A stretch of DNA of 64,000 nt, taken from the NCBI RefSeq assembly GCF_002120225.1, contig NZ_LAPZ01000003.1:62001-126000 (forward strand), read 5' to 3'. The stretch's first letter is position 1; every line of letters starts with the position of its first letter. Source of the DNA: Tenacibaculum holothuriorum (GTDB lineage: Bacteria > Bacteroidota > Bacteroidia > Flavobacteriales > Flavobacteriaceae). The notes under the pieces are model-generated. The model saw only the letters and a list, made by a program, of their open reading frames with translations. It was not told where the DNA came from and made no database searches. Positions 52,849 to 60,995 of this stretch are shown here, one piece after another. A program made the position numbers and the translations under genes.

Positions 52849-52879
52849 CATAAGCAAGTATTATATAAATAATATAATT

Positions 52880-53308
52880 ATGAAACACAACGACCAAAAC
52901 ACCAATGCTTTTTTAATACATATATCAGCTTTTGCAGGGTATTTATTTCCTTTCGGAAGTATTATTACTCCATTAATATTATGGCAAACCTTAAAAGAGC
53001 GAAGTCAATTTTTAGATGATCAAGGTAAAGAAGCAGTAAACTTTAATATTAGTTATGCTTTATATATTTTCATTTTAGGCTTATCGTTTATACCAGTATT
53101 TACTACTTCTGTTTTTAGAAACTTTAATGATGTAGATTTTGGTTTTGACATTAGTTTTTATGAAGGGCCATTCTTCGGGCTTCTAGGAATTGGTGCACTA
53201 GCATCAATAGTAGGTCTCGTAAAAGTAGCTTTAATTATTATAGCTGCCCTAAAAAGTAAAGAAGGAGAAAATTACAAGTATCCACTAACCATAAAATTTA
53301 TAAAATAA
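52880..53308 (+). CDS. DUF4870 small membrane protein
   Basis: A 142-aa protein starting at ATG 52880 (MKHNDQNTNAFLIH). The longer TTG frame at 52817 would start within the -33 promoter element, so I reject it. Three or four transmembrane helices are present (LIHISAFAGYLFPFGSIITPLILW and VNFNISYALYIFILGLSFI). DUF4870 proteins are membrane proteins of unknown function, related to the Tic20-like group. It leads an operon with PadR and PspC genes. Confidence 0.87.
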   Translation: MKHNDQNTNAFLIHISAFAGYLFPFGSIITPLILWQTLKERSQFLDDQGKEAVNFNISYALYIFILGLSFIPVFTTSVFRNFNDVDFGFDISFYEGPFFGLLGIGALASIVGLVKVALIIIAALKSKEGENYKYPLTIKFIK

Positions 53309-53318
53309 ACCACATTCA

Positions 53319-53663
53319 ATGAAGATAGAAAACACAAAAGCACAAATGCGCAAAGGTGTTTTAGAATATTGCATCTTATCAATCCTTCAAAAGGGAGATG
53401 CTTATACTTCTGAAATCCTTTCAACATTAAAAAGCGCAGAAATGATTGTGGTTGAAGGTACCATATATCCGTTACTAACTCGTTTAAAAAACGCAGGTTT
53501 ATTAACGTACCGATGGGAAGAATCAACCTCAGGACCACCACGAAAGTACTACGTTTTAACAGAAAACGGAGGCATGTTTTTAAAAGAATTAGACAAAACC
53601 TGGAATAATTTAGTAAACGCAGTAAACCAAGTAACACAAGATAAATCAACTAAAGATGAATAA
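53319..53663 (+). CDS. PadR family transcriptional regulator
   Basis: A 114-aa winged-helix repressor with the PadR core: GVLEYCILSILQKGDAYTSEIL, then VEGTIYPLLTRLKNAGLLTYRW and the wing PRKYYVLTENG. It lacks the long PadR C-terminal dimerisation domain (short subfamily). Its stop overlaps the PspC gene start by 8 bases, so it probably autoregulates the operon, as known for PadR-PspC-type loci. Confidence 0.93.
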   Translation: MKIENTKAQMRKGVLEYCILSILQKGDAYTSEILSTLKSAEMIVVEGTIYPLLTRLKNAGLLTYRWEESTSGPPRKYYVLTENGGMFLKELDKTWNNLVNAVNQVTQDKSTKDE

Positions 53664-55629
53664 GACTATCAATATAAATTTAGGAGGCTTCTTCTTTCAT
53701 ATAGACGAAACCGCCTACCAAAAACTAAAACGTTATCTAGACGCCATTGCTCGTTCGTTGAGCGATGATCCTCAAGGTAAAAACGAAATAATTTCGGATA
53801 TAGAAGCTCGTATTAGTGAGTTACTTTCTGAGAGAATTACTGATGCTCGTCAAGTTGTAAACGAAGGAGACATTGAAGAGATTATTGGTATAATGGGGCA
53901 GCCAGAAGATTATTCTGAAGCTGAAGAAAATTATACCGAATCGAACTACTATCAAAGAAGAAGTTCATCATCTAAAAAATTATTTAGAGATGGAGACGAT
54001 AAATTCTTAGGAGGTGTAGCTGCTGGTTTAGCACATTATGTAAATATTGATGTTATTTGGGTACGATTAACCTTTTTAATCTTAACCTTAGCAGGTATAG
54101 GATTTGGAGTAATCGCATATATTATCTTATGGATTTTATTACCTGAAGCTAAAACTACCTCTGAGAAATTACAGATGGAAGGGGAAGCTGTAAACATTGA
54201 CAACATTGAAAAAAAAATTCGTAACGAATTTGAGAACCTTTCTGCCAAGGTAAAGGAAGGCGCCCATGAATTATCTGATAAAATTTCGAGTGCTGATTAT
54301 CAAAAATTACGCAACCAAACTAAATCAGGATTTCAAGATTTTTTAGATACTTTCGGAAAAATACTACTAGCCGTATTTAAAGTATTTGGTAAATTCATGG
54401 GCGTTTTATTAGTATTTGTAGCTGGTGTAACCTTAGTTTCTTTACTATTCGGTATGTTCTCGGTAGGTAGTATCGAAGTATTAGGATTTGAAAATGGTAT
54501 GGTACATTACCCACCATTCTTTTACGACTCTCTTTTACCTCGTTGGTTGTTAGCTACAATGCTGTTTATAGCTATAGGAATTCCGTTTGTAGCCTTATTT
54601 ATTTTAGGTTTACGAATTTTATCACCAAACATTAAAAAAGTTAGTACACCTACCTTTTTAACCTTATTAGGAATTTGGTTAGTATCAATTTTATGTTTGA
54701 TTTTCTCTGGAATAGAATTTGCTACATCAAAAGCTTATAACGGAACAAAAATTACCAAACAAGCAATTACGTATACTACCGAAAATCCGCTAAAAATTAG
54801 AGTAATTAACAACGACGATATTTATTACAAACACAGTTTACGTAGAAGCAACAATGCAATAGATGTTGAAGTTGATGATGAAATGATGAAATACTCTAAC
54901 GATGTTAGAATTGATGTTCAAAAGAGTGAAACAGGAAATGCTTACATAGAAATCAGAAAAAGGTCGGAAGGAAGAAACCGTAAAAAAGCAAATGACAAAG
55001 CTTCACAAATTAGCTATAACTATAAAATAGCAAACAACACAATTGTCTTCGATGGGTATTTCTTGAGTAAGTACAGAAGCTTATGGAAAGACGAAGAGGT
55101 TACAGCTACAATTTATATTCCTGAAGGAACAAAAGTATATTTCGAAGGATCTACAAGAAGCTTCTTATACGATATTAAGAATACACAAGATATTTACGAT
55201 AGAGATATGGTAAATCATAATTTCGAAATGACTTCAAAAGGATTTGAATGTTCAGACTGTGAAGATGAAAAGAAAGAGAACGATACTGATGACGAATGGA
55301 ACTCTGACGAAGACAATAACAACGATGTTAGTTTTTTATTCGACAGTACTATTAACGATGCTAAAGCTGAATTAATAATCACGAAAGAAACAACCAAAAG
55401 CGAGTTAAAAGAATTAGCTCGCTGGTTTAAAAACAAAAAGAATATTGATATAGATTTTTCAGAATCAAGCTTTTTTAACAACGGAAAAATAAAATCGTAC
55501 ATCTTAAAAGTTAACTGTAATGACGGATATAAAGGAAATACTGCCTCTAAAGGTATTACCATAAACAACGGAAAACACGGTTTTATAAGAAATTACGATA
55601 ACAGTACAGTTTCTTTTAAAATTTGGTAG
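53656..55629 (+). CDS. PspC-domain envelope stress protein
   Basis: A 657-aa protein. Residues 1-95 form a soluble N-terminal domain (DPQGKNEIISDIEARISELL, then VVNEGDIEEIIGIMGQPEDY), similar to the HAAS-type domains coupled to PadR. Residues 115-165 are the PspC domain (KFLGGVAAGLAHYVNIDVIWVRL) with transmembrane helices. Further hydrophobic segments lie at about 240-265, 295-325 and 330-355. A charged, asparagine-rich C-terminal region (360-657) follows, with an acidic CSDCEDEKKEND segment. It is likely a membrane-stress sensor or effector. Confidence 0.88.
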   Translation: MNKTININLGGFFFHIDETAYQKLKRYLDAIARSLSDDPQGKNEIISDIEARISELLSERITDARQVVNEGDIEEIIGIMGQPEDYSEAEENYTESNYYQRRSSSSKKLFRDGDDKFLGGVAAGLAHYVNIDVIWVRLTFLILTLAGIGFGVIAYIILWILLPEAKTTSEKLQMEGEAVNIDNIEKKIRNEFENLSAKVKEGAHELSDKISSADYQKLRNQTKSGFQDFLDTFGKILLAVFKVFGKFMGVLLVFVAGVTLVSLLFGMFSVGSIEVLGFENGMVHYPPFFYDSLLPRWLLATMLFIAIGIPFVALFILGLRILSPNIKKVSTPTFLTLLGIWLVSILCLIFSGIEFATSKAYNGTKITKQAITYTTENPLKIRVINNDDIYYKHSLRRSNNAIDVEVDDEMMKYSNDVRIDVQKSETGNAYIEIRKRSEGRNRKKANDKASQISYNYKIANNTIVFDGYFLSKYRSLWKDEEVTATIYIPEGTKVYFEGSTRSFLYDIKNTQDIYDRDMVNHNFEMTSKGFECSDCEDEKKENDTDDEWNSDEDNNNDVSFLFDSTINDAKAELIITKETTKSELKELARWFKNKKNIDIDFSESSFFNNGKIKSYILKVNCNDGYKGNTASKGITINNGKHGFIRNYDNSTVSFKIW

Positions 55630-55651
55630 CAAATAATCAATACAACTAACC

Positions 55652-56158
55652 ATGCAACAACTATTTGACTTCTTTTTTAAAGGAAACTTTTTCTTAAAAG
55701 TTGTACTATTTATTTGGGCGCTACTAAAATCATTTTTTATGAGCGCTCAAGTAAATGAAATTCCAAAATACAAACCTATTGATTTTGAGTTACATCAACA
55801 AATAAGTAAAATGGATAGTATCTTTTTCAACGCATATAATACTTGCGATTTAAAAACTCAAGCCGATATTTTACATGAAGATTTGGAGTTTTATCATGAC
55901 AAAGGTGGATTATCAACCTCAAAAGAAAGTATCGTTAAAGCGCTTAAAGACAATATCTGTAACAAAGTCACGCGCACACTTATAAAAGGAAGCATAGAAG
56001 TTTATCCAATACCAAATTATGGAGCAGTACAAGTAGGCTATCATAAATTCTTTAACAAACTTGAACCTAACTCAAAATCAAAACCTGGTAAATTTATTAT
56101 GCTTTGGAAAAAAGAAAATTCAGGGTGGAAAATATCACGTGTTATTAGTCTTCATTAA
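55652..56158 (+). CDS. NTF2-like (DUF4440) protein with N-terminal membrane segment
   Basis: A 168-aa protein. A hydrophobic segment at 10-32 (FFLKVVLFIWALLKSFFMSAQ) acts as a signal or anchor. An NTF2-like domain follows (FFNAYNTCDLKTQADILHEDLEFYHDKGG and KFIMLWKKENSGWKISRVI). It follows pspC by 22 bases and is probably the last gene of that operon. The ligand is unknown. Confidence 0.82.
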   Translation: MQQLFDFFFKGNFFLKVVLFIWALLKSFFMSAQVNEIPKYKPIDFELHQQISKMDSIFFNAYNTCDLKTQADILHEDLEFYHDKGGLSTSKESIVKALKDNICNKVTRTLIKGSIEVYPIPNYGAVQVGYHKFFNKLEPNSKSKPGKFIMLWKKENSGWKISRVISLH

Positions 56159-56176
56159 CACGTCACAAAATTAGTC

Positions 56177-56200
56177 CCATTAGTTAGCTAACTCTAATGG
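56177..56200. repeat. Palindromic site after the PspC operon
   Basis: A perfect 12-bp palindrome AGTTAGCTAACT (56182-56193) is flanked by CCATT and AATGG with a 2-base asymmetry. It precedes the terminator and may be an operator, or part of an extended hairpin. Confidence 0.4.
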
Positions 56201-56228
56201 TAACTAATACTTGGTTTTATTAGTTTAC

Positions 56229-56258
56229 AAGCCAAAACTGTACAGTTTTGGCTTTTCT
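56229..56258 (+). terminator. Intrinsic terminator of the PspC operon
   Basis: AAGCCAAAACTG pairs with CAGTTTTGGCTT (12 bp, 2-base loop as drawn), followed by TTCTTT. Confidence 0.88.
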
Positions 56259-56295
56259 TTATAAAAATACTATTTTGGTCTCAAAATTAAGTTTT

Positions 56296-56805
56296 ATGAA
56301 AAAAGTTATTTATTTAACATTATTTTTTTTAATGTTTATTTCTTGTGGAAACAATAATCAAGACTGTAAAGAAACTCTTACCATCCGTCAATTTTATTTT
56401 GTTAACGGTAATTCATATGACTATGATACAAATATTGAAGTTCCGTGTGGTACTATTATTGAAAATCAGCCAGTAAATATTACACCTCCAAAATTAAAAG
56501 AATTTACTTATGAAGTAATTAATTTCGAATACACTATTAATACAGTAACTAACATATCTAAGTTAGAAATGGAAGTAAAACTAAATAATACTAGCAATGC
56601 TTCTGTAAAAGGGTTTCCTTACTTTACTATTAAAACTGATAATTTAGAGTTTTCAACAGATTACTCTAATCTTGCTACTAATTCTTGTCAGCAATTAGAA
56701 GCAAATAGCAGTTGTACTTTTATTTTAAAAATTGAAGAGTCTTTAAATATAGGAAACTGGAGTAACCCTAAATTAACTAACGTACAATACTTTTTAACTA
56801 ATTAA
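56296..56805 (+). CDS. Hypothetical lipoprotein
   Basis: A 169-aa predicted lipoprotein (lipobox FISC, Cys18), starting at ATG 56296. The longer TTG frame at 56248 would start in the terminator stem. The mature part carries cysteines (QDCKET, VPCGT, NSCQQLEANSSCTF) and beta-rich strands with KLEMEVKLNNTSNASVKGFPYFTIK, a pattern like an immunoglobulin-type fold. No named family is recognised. It appears to be a single-gene unit. Confidence 0.65.
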   Translation: MKKVIYLTLFFLMFISCGNNNQDCKETLTIRQFYFVNGNSYDYDTNIEVPCGTIIENQPVNITPPKLKEFTYEVINFEYTINTVTNISKLEMEVKLNNTSNASVKGFPYFTIKTDNLEFSTDYSNLATNSCQQLEANSSCTFILKIEESLNIGNWSNPKLTNVQYFLTN

Positions 56806-56903
56806 AAAATTTACACCTAAGTTATTTCATTATAGCTTTTCTTAATTTTAGATAAAGTGTTCCCTCTTCACAAAAAAAAGATTTATCTTACCTTTTAGAA
56901 TTG

Positions 56904-57296
56904 ATGGCATTTATTATGTCTTTTTACAATAAAGAAATACTAAGAATTAAAGAGGATTGTTATTCCAACCAATGGCAACTAGATACTGTTATCGGATTAC
57001 GGAATTATATTAACAATAACTTCAGTGAAAAATTAAATTTAGACCTTTTTTCTCGTATTCGGTTTGTTTCAAAATACCATCTTTTAAGACTATTTAAAAG
57101 ATATTATGGCCAAACTCCTAATCAATATTTAATTAACAAAAGAATCGAAAAAGCTAAAGAATATATAAAAGACGGTCTATCTATTTCAGATACCTGTCAT
57201 GAAGTAGGCTTTGAAAGCTTGAGTTCTTTTAATTCTTTATTTAAAAGAAAAACGGGATTTACACCACGGGCATATCAAAAGAGCAATTTTCGATAA
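56904..57296 (+). CDS. Short AraC-type helix-turn-helix protein
   Basis: A 130-aa protein starting at ATG 56904, consisting of little more than an AraC DNA-binding domain (LDLFSRIRFVSKYHLLRLFKRYYGQTPNQYL and ISDTCHEVGFESLSSFNSLFKRKTGFTPRAY). No ligand domain is present, so it is likely constitutively active or controlled by expression. It lies just upstream of two VOC-type genes on the same strand, which are plausible targets. Confidence 0.88.
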   Translation: MAFIMSFYNKEILRIKEDCYSNQWQLDTVIGLRNYINNNFSEKLNLDLFSRIRFVSKYHLLRLFKRYYGQTPNQYLINKRIEKAKEYIKDGLSISDTCHEVGFESLSSFNSLFKRKTGFTPRAYQKSNFR

Positions 57297-57355
57297 GTTT
57301 TTTTGAACATGATTTTAAATCTTTGCACCATCAAATAATTATTAAACTTTAAATC

Positions 57356-57751
57356 ATGAAGATTAAACTTGTAAGTATTCCTGTAGATAATCAAGAAAAA
57401 GCCCTTGAATTTTATACTAAAAAATTAAATTTTGTAAAAAAGATAGATGTTCCTGTAGGTGACGGTAATAGATGGTTAACAGTAGTTTCTGGTGAAGAAC
57501 AAGATGGTCCAGAACTTTTATTAGAACCAGCTCCTGTTAATTTTGAGCCGACAAAAGTATATCAAAAAGCATTATTTGATGCTGGTATTCCTTATACACA
57601 ATTTAATACCTCTAATGCTCAGAAAGAATATGAAAGGTTAATCGATTTGGGAGTCACTTTTAGTGTAAAACCAACAGAAATGGGAACTGTAAAGATTGCT
57701 GTTTTTAATGATACTTGTGGAAATCATATACAAATTGTAGAAGTTTTATAG
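57356..57751 (+). CDS. VOC family (glyoxalase/bleomycin-resistance type) protein
   Basis: A 131-aa cytoplasmic protein of two beta-alpha-beta-beta-beta units (KIKLVSIPVDNQEKALEFYTKKLNFVKK, then FKPTEMGTVKIAVFNDTCGNHIQIVEVL). Candidate metal ligands include the final Glu of IVEVL. Such proteins may be isomerases, dioxygenases or binding proteins, and the substrate is unknown. It lies between the short AraC gene and the VOC lipoprotein gene. Confidence 0.88.
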   Translation: MKIKLVSIPVDNQEKALEFYTKKLNFVKKIDVPVGDGNRWLTVVSGEEQDGPELLLEPAPVNFEPTKVYQKALFDAGIPYTQFNTSNAQKEYERLIDLGVTFSVKPTEMGTVKIAVFNDTCGNHIQIVEVL

Positions 57752-57782
57752 TCATATTCTTTTAATAAAAATACTTCATCAT

Positions 57783-58322
57783 ATGAAACAAATTTTACCA
57801 ATACTATTATTACTAAGTTTAATCGGAACAAGTTGTACTAATTCTAAAAAAAATAACATCTCAGAAAAACTTAGATTAGAAATCGATAGTTTAAAAACTA
57901 AACTAACAAAAAACAAGACAATTATGAAAAATCAAATGATAAGGTCTCTTACTTTTCAAGACGGAAATGCAGAAAACGCTATGAATTTTTATGTAGAATT
58001 ATTCGATAACTCTAAAATCATAACAATAAAACGTTGGGAAAAAAGTGCACCAACAGAAGAAGGAAAGATTATGCAGGCAACATTCGAATTAAATGGTAAT
58101 TTATTTATGTGCAGCGATAGTCCTGCTATACACGATTGGAACTTTACACCAGCGGTTTCTAATTATATAGAATGTGAAAATGACGAAGAAATTGAAAAAT
58201 TATATTCCAAATTATCTGAAAACGGAAAAATAATGATGGAATTACACAATTATGGATTCAGTAAAAAATTTGCGTTTATTCAAGATCAATTTGGAGTTTC
58301 TTGGCAATTAAACTTAAATTAA
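57783..58322 (+). CDS. Lipoprotein with a PhnB-like VOC domain
   Basis: A 179-aa protein with signal and lipobox (GTSC, Cys18), then a short charged coiled-coil linker (EKLRLEIDSLKTKLTKNK, about 28-45). A PhnB/3-demethylubiquinone-type VOC domain follows in residues 50-179 (SLTFQDGNAENAMNFYVELF, IMQATFELNGNLFMCSDSP, FIQDQFGVSWQLNLN). VOC proteins are normally cytoplasmic, so anchoring in the envelope is unusual. It follows the soluble VOC gene by 31 bases. Confidence 0.82.
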   Translation: MKQILPILLLLSLIGTSCTNSKKNNISEKLRLEIDSLKTKLTKNKTIMKNQMIRSLTFQDGNAENAMNFYVELFDNSKIITIKRWEKSAPTEEGKIMQATFELNGNLFMCSDSPAIHDWNFTPAVSNYIECENDEEIEKLYSKLSENGKIMMELHNYGFSKKFAFIQDQFGVSWQLNLN

Positions 58323-58340
58323 CCTAATTAATTCTAATTT

Positions 58341-58389
58341 AATAATCAACTACCTCGGGGAAAGTCTCAGAGAATTAGCCTTGATTATT
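58341..58389. repeat. Stem-forming GC-rich patch upstream of the VanX-like gene
   Basis: AATAATCAA (58341-58349) is the inverse of TTGATTATT (58381-58389). They enclose an unusually GC-rich core, CTACCTCGGGGAAAGTCTC. It could be a folded leader, a mobile-element remnant, or a terminator for the VOC gene. It lies 38 bases before the 58428 start. Confidence 0.45.
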
Positions 58390-58400
58390 GCACTGCGATT

Positions 58401-58441
58401 AAAATCCATTTCAGTATTTTTACCAACATGAAATGGATTTT
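58401..58441 (+). promoter_or_regulatory. Perfect 13-bp hairpin covering the VanX-like gene start codon
   Basis: AAAATCCATTTCA (58401-58413) pairs exactly with TGAAATGGATTTT (58429-58441) around 15 bases. The second arm includes the last two bases of the ATG at 58428, so the start would be masked in folded mRNA. Confidence 0.6.
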
Positions 58442-59093
58442 ATATTTAATACTTATAACAACCACTACAGTTGTTGCTCAACAATTGCCTAAAGGATTTT
58501 CGTATGTAAAAGATGTAGCACCAACCATACAAAAAGAGCTACGCTACTGTTCACATAACAATTTTATAGGCATACCTATAGACGGATATGAAGAGAATGT
58601 TTTAATTACTTCTACCAAAGCTGCAAAAGCACTAAAAAAAGTACAAGACGAATTACTTCTTTTAGGACTAAGTCTTAAAGTTTATGACGCTTACAGACCA
58701 CAAACCGCTGTAAATCATTTTGTTCGTTGGGCAAGAGTGTTAAACGACACAGTTATGAAACAGCAGTACTATCCCAAAATCAATAAAAGACATTTATTTA
58801 AATTAGGATATATTGCCTCAAAGTCAGGTCATTCAAGAGGAAGTTCAATCGATTTAACTATTGTTGATACACAAACAGGAAAAGAATTAGACATGGGAAG
58901 CCCATATGATTTCTTTGGAGGAATTTCACATATTACATATACGAAACTTACTAAACAACAATTAAAAAACAGACAACTTCTTCAGAAGGTTATGAAGAAA
59001 AACGGATTTAGACCTTATCCAAACGAATGGTGGCATTTTACCTTAAGAAATGAACCTTTTCCAAAAACATATTTCGATTTTCCTATTAAATAG
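58428..59093 (+). CDS. D-Ala-D-Ala dipeptidase (VanX/DdpX-like, family M15D)
   Basis: A 221-aa exported enzyme (signal peptide to about residue 17). The M15 zinc motifs are visible: SGHSRGSSIDLT (His and Asp ligands) and EWWHFT (catalytic Glu and His ligand). The substrate-binding region KVYDAYRPQTAV is present. It would cleave D-Ala-D-Ala, recycling it or limiting its supply to the cell wall; the role in resistance is not implied. Its start codon lies in a hairpin. Confidence 0.93.
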   Translation: MKWILYLILITTTTVVAQQLPKGFSYVKDVAPTIQKELRYCSHNNFIGIPIDGYEENVLITSTKAAKALKKVQDELLLLGLSLKVYDAYRPQTAVNHFVRWARVLNDTVMKQQYYPKINKRHLFKLGYIASKSGHSRGSSIDLTIVDTQTGKELDMGSPYDFFGGISHITYTKLTKQQLKNRQLLQKVMKKNGFRPYPNEWWHFTLRNEPFPKTYFDFPIK

Positions 59094-59137
59094 ATTAACA
59101 AATATTTCAGAACTTACCAGTAAGTTTTAACGTCATA

Positions 59138-59171
59138 TTGTGACCTTATACTTAAATCGGCATTATATTTG
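59138..59171 (+). promoter_or_regulatory. Flavobacterial promoter of the secreted protein at 59188
   Basis: -33 TTG (59138-59140) and -7 TATATTTG (59164-59171) are 23 bases apart, at the upper end of the accepted spacing. Confidence 0.65.
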
Positions 59172-59187
59172 CTAACAATAAGTTTCT

Positions 59188-59862
59188 ATGATGAACATTT
59201 TTAAAACAATATTATTTCTAGGAATCTGTATTTGTACTTCCAACTCTTTTGGTCAATTAGATGGTTCCGAAGGTGGTTCTACAAAAGGAAATAGTTCTTT
59301 TAATTTCAATGCTGCCCCAGCTAAAGAAGTAAAAAAACCAAAATCTTTAGATTTTAATAATGATAATGGATTTAAAAATGCACACAAAGAGCATCAAAAA
59401 GAGTTAGATAAAAAAAGAAAAGAAAACGAATTTAACAATAAAGGAATATTAACTAAGGCTAAAATTGCTGAAGAACAATATTTAAAATCTTTCAAAAAAA
59501 TAAATGGTTTATATGATTATCCTGTCATAGACCAAGATTTAGGAAGTTTTAGTACCAAGTCTGGCAGTGTAAATATTATTTGTAGAGACTATCAATATCC
59601 TGACGGAGATATGGTAACTATTTTTATAAATGATATCCCTGTTGTTTCTAACATTACACTAAAACAACGTTATCAGTCTTTTAACATCCCATTAGAAGAA
59701 GGTATTAATACTATAAAAATATTAGCATTAAATCAAGGAACATCAGGTCCTAACACTGCTGCTTTTAAAATTTATAACGATGCTGGTATGCTTATATCTT
59801 CTAACGAATGGAACTTAGCAACTGGTGCTAAAGCTACAATTATTGTCGCTAAGGAAAAGTAA
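59188..59862 (+). CDS. Secreted hypothetical protein
   Basis: A 224-aa protein with a signal peptide (to about residue 22). A Ser/Gly/Asn-rich stretch (GSEGGSTKGNSSFNFN) and a lysine-rich coiled segment (KNAHKEHQKELDKKRKENEF) follow. The C-terminal domain of about 110 residues has a beta-sandwich look (GSVNIICRDYQYPDGDMVTIFINDIPV, IPLEEGINTIKILALNQGTSGPNTAAF). I recognise no family; the last domain resembles a carbohydrate- or protein-binding beta-sandwich. It is transcribed alone ahead of pdhA. Confidence 0.65.
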   Translation: MMNIFKTILFLGICICTSNSFGQLDGSEGGSTKGNSSFNFNAAPAKEVKKPKSLDFNNDNGFKNAHKEHQKELDKKRKENEFNNKGILTKAKIAEEQYLKSFKKINGLYDYPVIDQDLGSFSTKSGSVNIICRDYQYPDGDMVTIFINDIPVVSNITLKQRYQSFNIPLEEGINTIKILALNQGTSGPNTAAFKIYNDAGMLISSNEWNLATGAKATIIVAKEK

Positions 59863-59920
59863 TACTCAAACCTTATCGTAACTTTTATCTATTACTCTTT
59901 TTTTAATTGTATAAAACAAT

Positions 59921-59928
59921 TATTTTTG
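59921..59928 (+). promoter_or_regulatory. Flavobacterial -7 box of pdhA
   Basis: TATTTTTG is an exact match, 57 bases before the pdhA ATG. A TTG lies only 11 bases upstream, which is too close. Confidence 0.5.
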
Positions 59929-59985
59929 CGTTTGCGTTTTAACCATTTAAACGTATACAAACACTAAAATAAACAACTTATTACG

Positions 59986-60975
59986 ATGAAAGAAATCACT
60001 AAAGAAACCTACATCAATTGGTATAGAGATATGCTATTTTGGAGAAAGTTTGAAGATAAACTTGCAGCTGTTTATATTCAGCAAAAAGTAAGAGGTTTCT
60101 TACACTTATACAACGGTCAAGAAGCAGTATTAGCAGGTTCATTACATGCAATGGACTTAACTAAAGATAAAATGATTACTGCATATCGTAACCACGTTCA
60201 ACCAATTGGTATGGGAGTAGATCCTAAACGTGTTATGGCCGAGTTATATGGTAAGGCAACAGGTACTTCTCAAGGTTTAGGAGGTTCAATGCATATATTT
60301 TCTAAAGAATTCCGTTTTTACGGAGGTCACGGTATTGTAGGAGGTCAAATTCCTCTAGGAGCAGGTATTGCTTTTGGTGATAAATACAAAGAAAATGATG
60401 CAGTTACCTTATGTTATTTTGGTGATGGTGCTGCACGTCAGGGTTCTTTACACGAAACATTTAACATGGCAATGAACTGGAAGTTACCAGTAGTTTTTAT
60501 TTGTGAAAACAATAATTATGCTATGGGTACTTCGGTAGAAAGAACTGCAAACCACGAAGATATTTGGAAGCTTGGTTTAGGATATGAAATGCCTTGTGGA
60601 CCAGTAGATGGAATGAATCCAATAAAAGTTGCCGAAGCAATCGATGAAGCTATTCAAAGAGCACGTCGTGGTGAAGGACCAACTTTCTTAGACATTAAAA
60701 CATATCGTTATAGAGGTCATTCTATGTCAGATGCTCAACATTATCGTACTAAAGAAGAAGTAGAAGAGTATCGTAAAATAGATCCTATTACACAAGTTTT
60801 AGATATTATCAAAGAAAACAACTATGCTTCTGATGATGAAATCGAAGCAATAAAGCAAGAAGTAAAAAACAAGGTGAAAGAATGTGAGAAATTCGCAGAA
60901 GAATCTCCGTTCCCAGATGCAAGTATTTTACACGATGTTGTTTACGAACAAGAAGATTATCCTTTTATTAAATAA
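59986..60975 (+). CDS. pdhA: Pyruvate dehydrogenase E1 component, alpha subunit
   Basis: A 329-aa E1-alpha. The thiamine-diphosphate motif is GDGAARQGSLHETFNMA, ending ICENNNYAMGTSVERT, and the phosphorylation-loop region is THYRYRGHSMSDAQHYRT-like. It works with an E1-beta subunit that is not adjacent, as usual in Flavobacteria. It is followed by the E2 gene after 20 bases and would be expressed with it. Confidence 0.95.
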   Translation: MKEITKETYINWYRDMLFWRKFEDKLAAVYIQQKVRGFLHLYNGQEAVLAGSLHAMDLTKDKMITAYRNHVQPIGMGVDPKRVMAELYGKATGTSQGLGGSMHIFSKEFRFYGGHGIVGGQIPLGAGIAFGDKYKENDAVTLCYFGDGAARQGSLHETFNMAMNWKLPVVFICENNNYAMGTSVERTANHEDIWKLGLGYEMPCGPVDGMNPIKVAEAIDEAIQRARRGEGPTFLDIKTYRYRGHSMSDAQHYRTKEEVEEYRKIDPITQVLDIIKENNYASDDEIEAIKQEVKNKVKECEKFAEESPFPDASILHDVVYEQEDYPFIK

Positions 60976-60995
60976 ATCATCAATCGAAAAAAATT

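Noticed and set aside
52817-52879. Extended TTG start for the DUF4870 protein
   Set aside because: It would begin within the -33 element and run through the -7 box; ATG 52880 fits the family start.
56248-56295. Extended TTG start for the lipoprotein at 56296
   Set aside because: It lies inside the upstream terminator stem and would place the lipoprotein signal internally.
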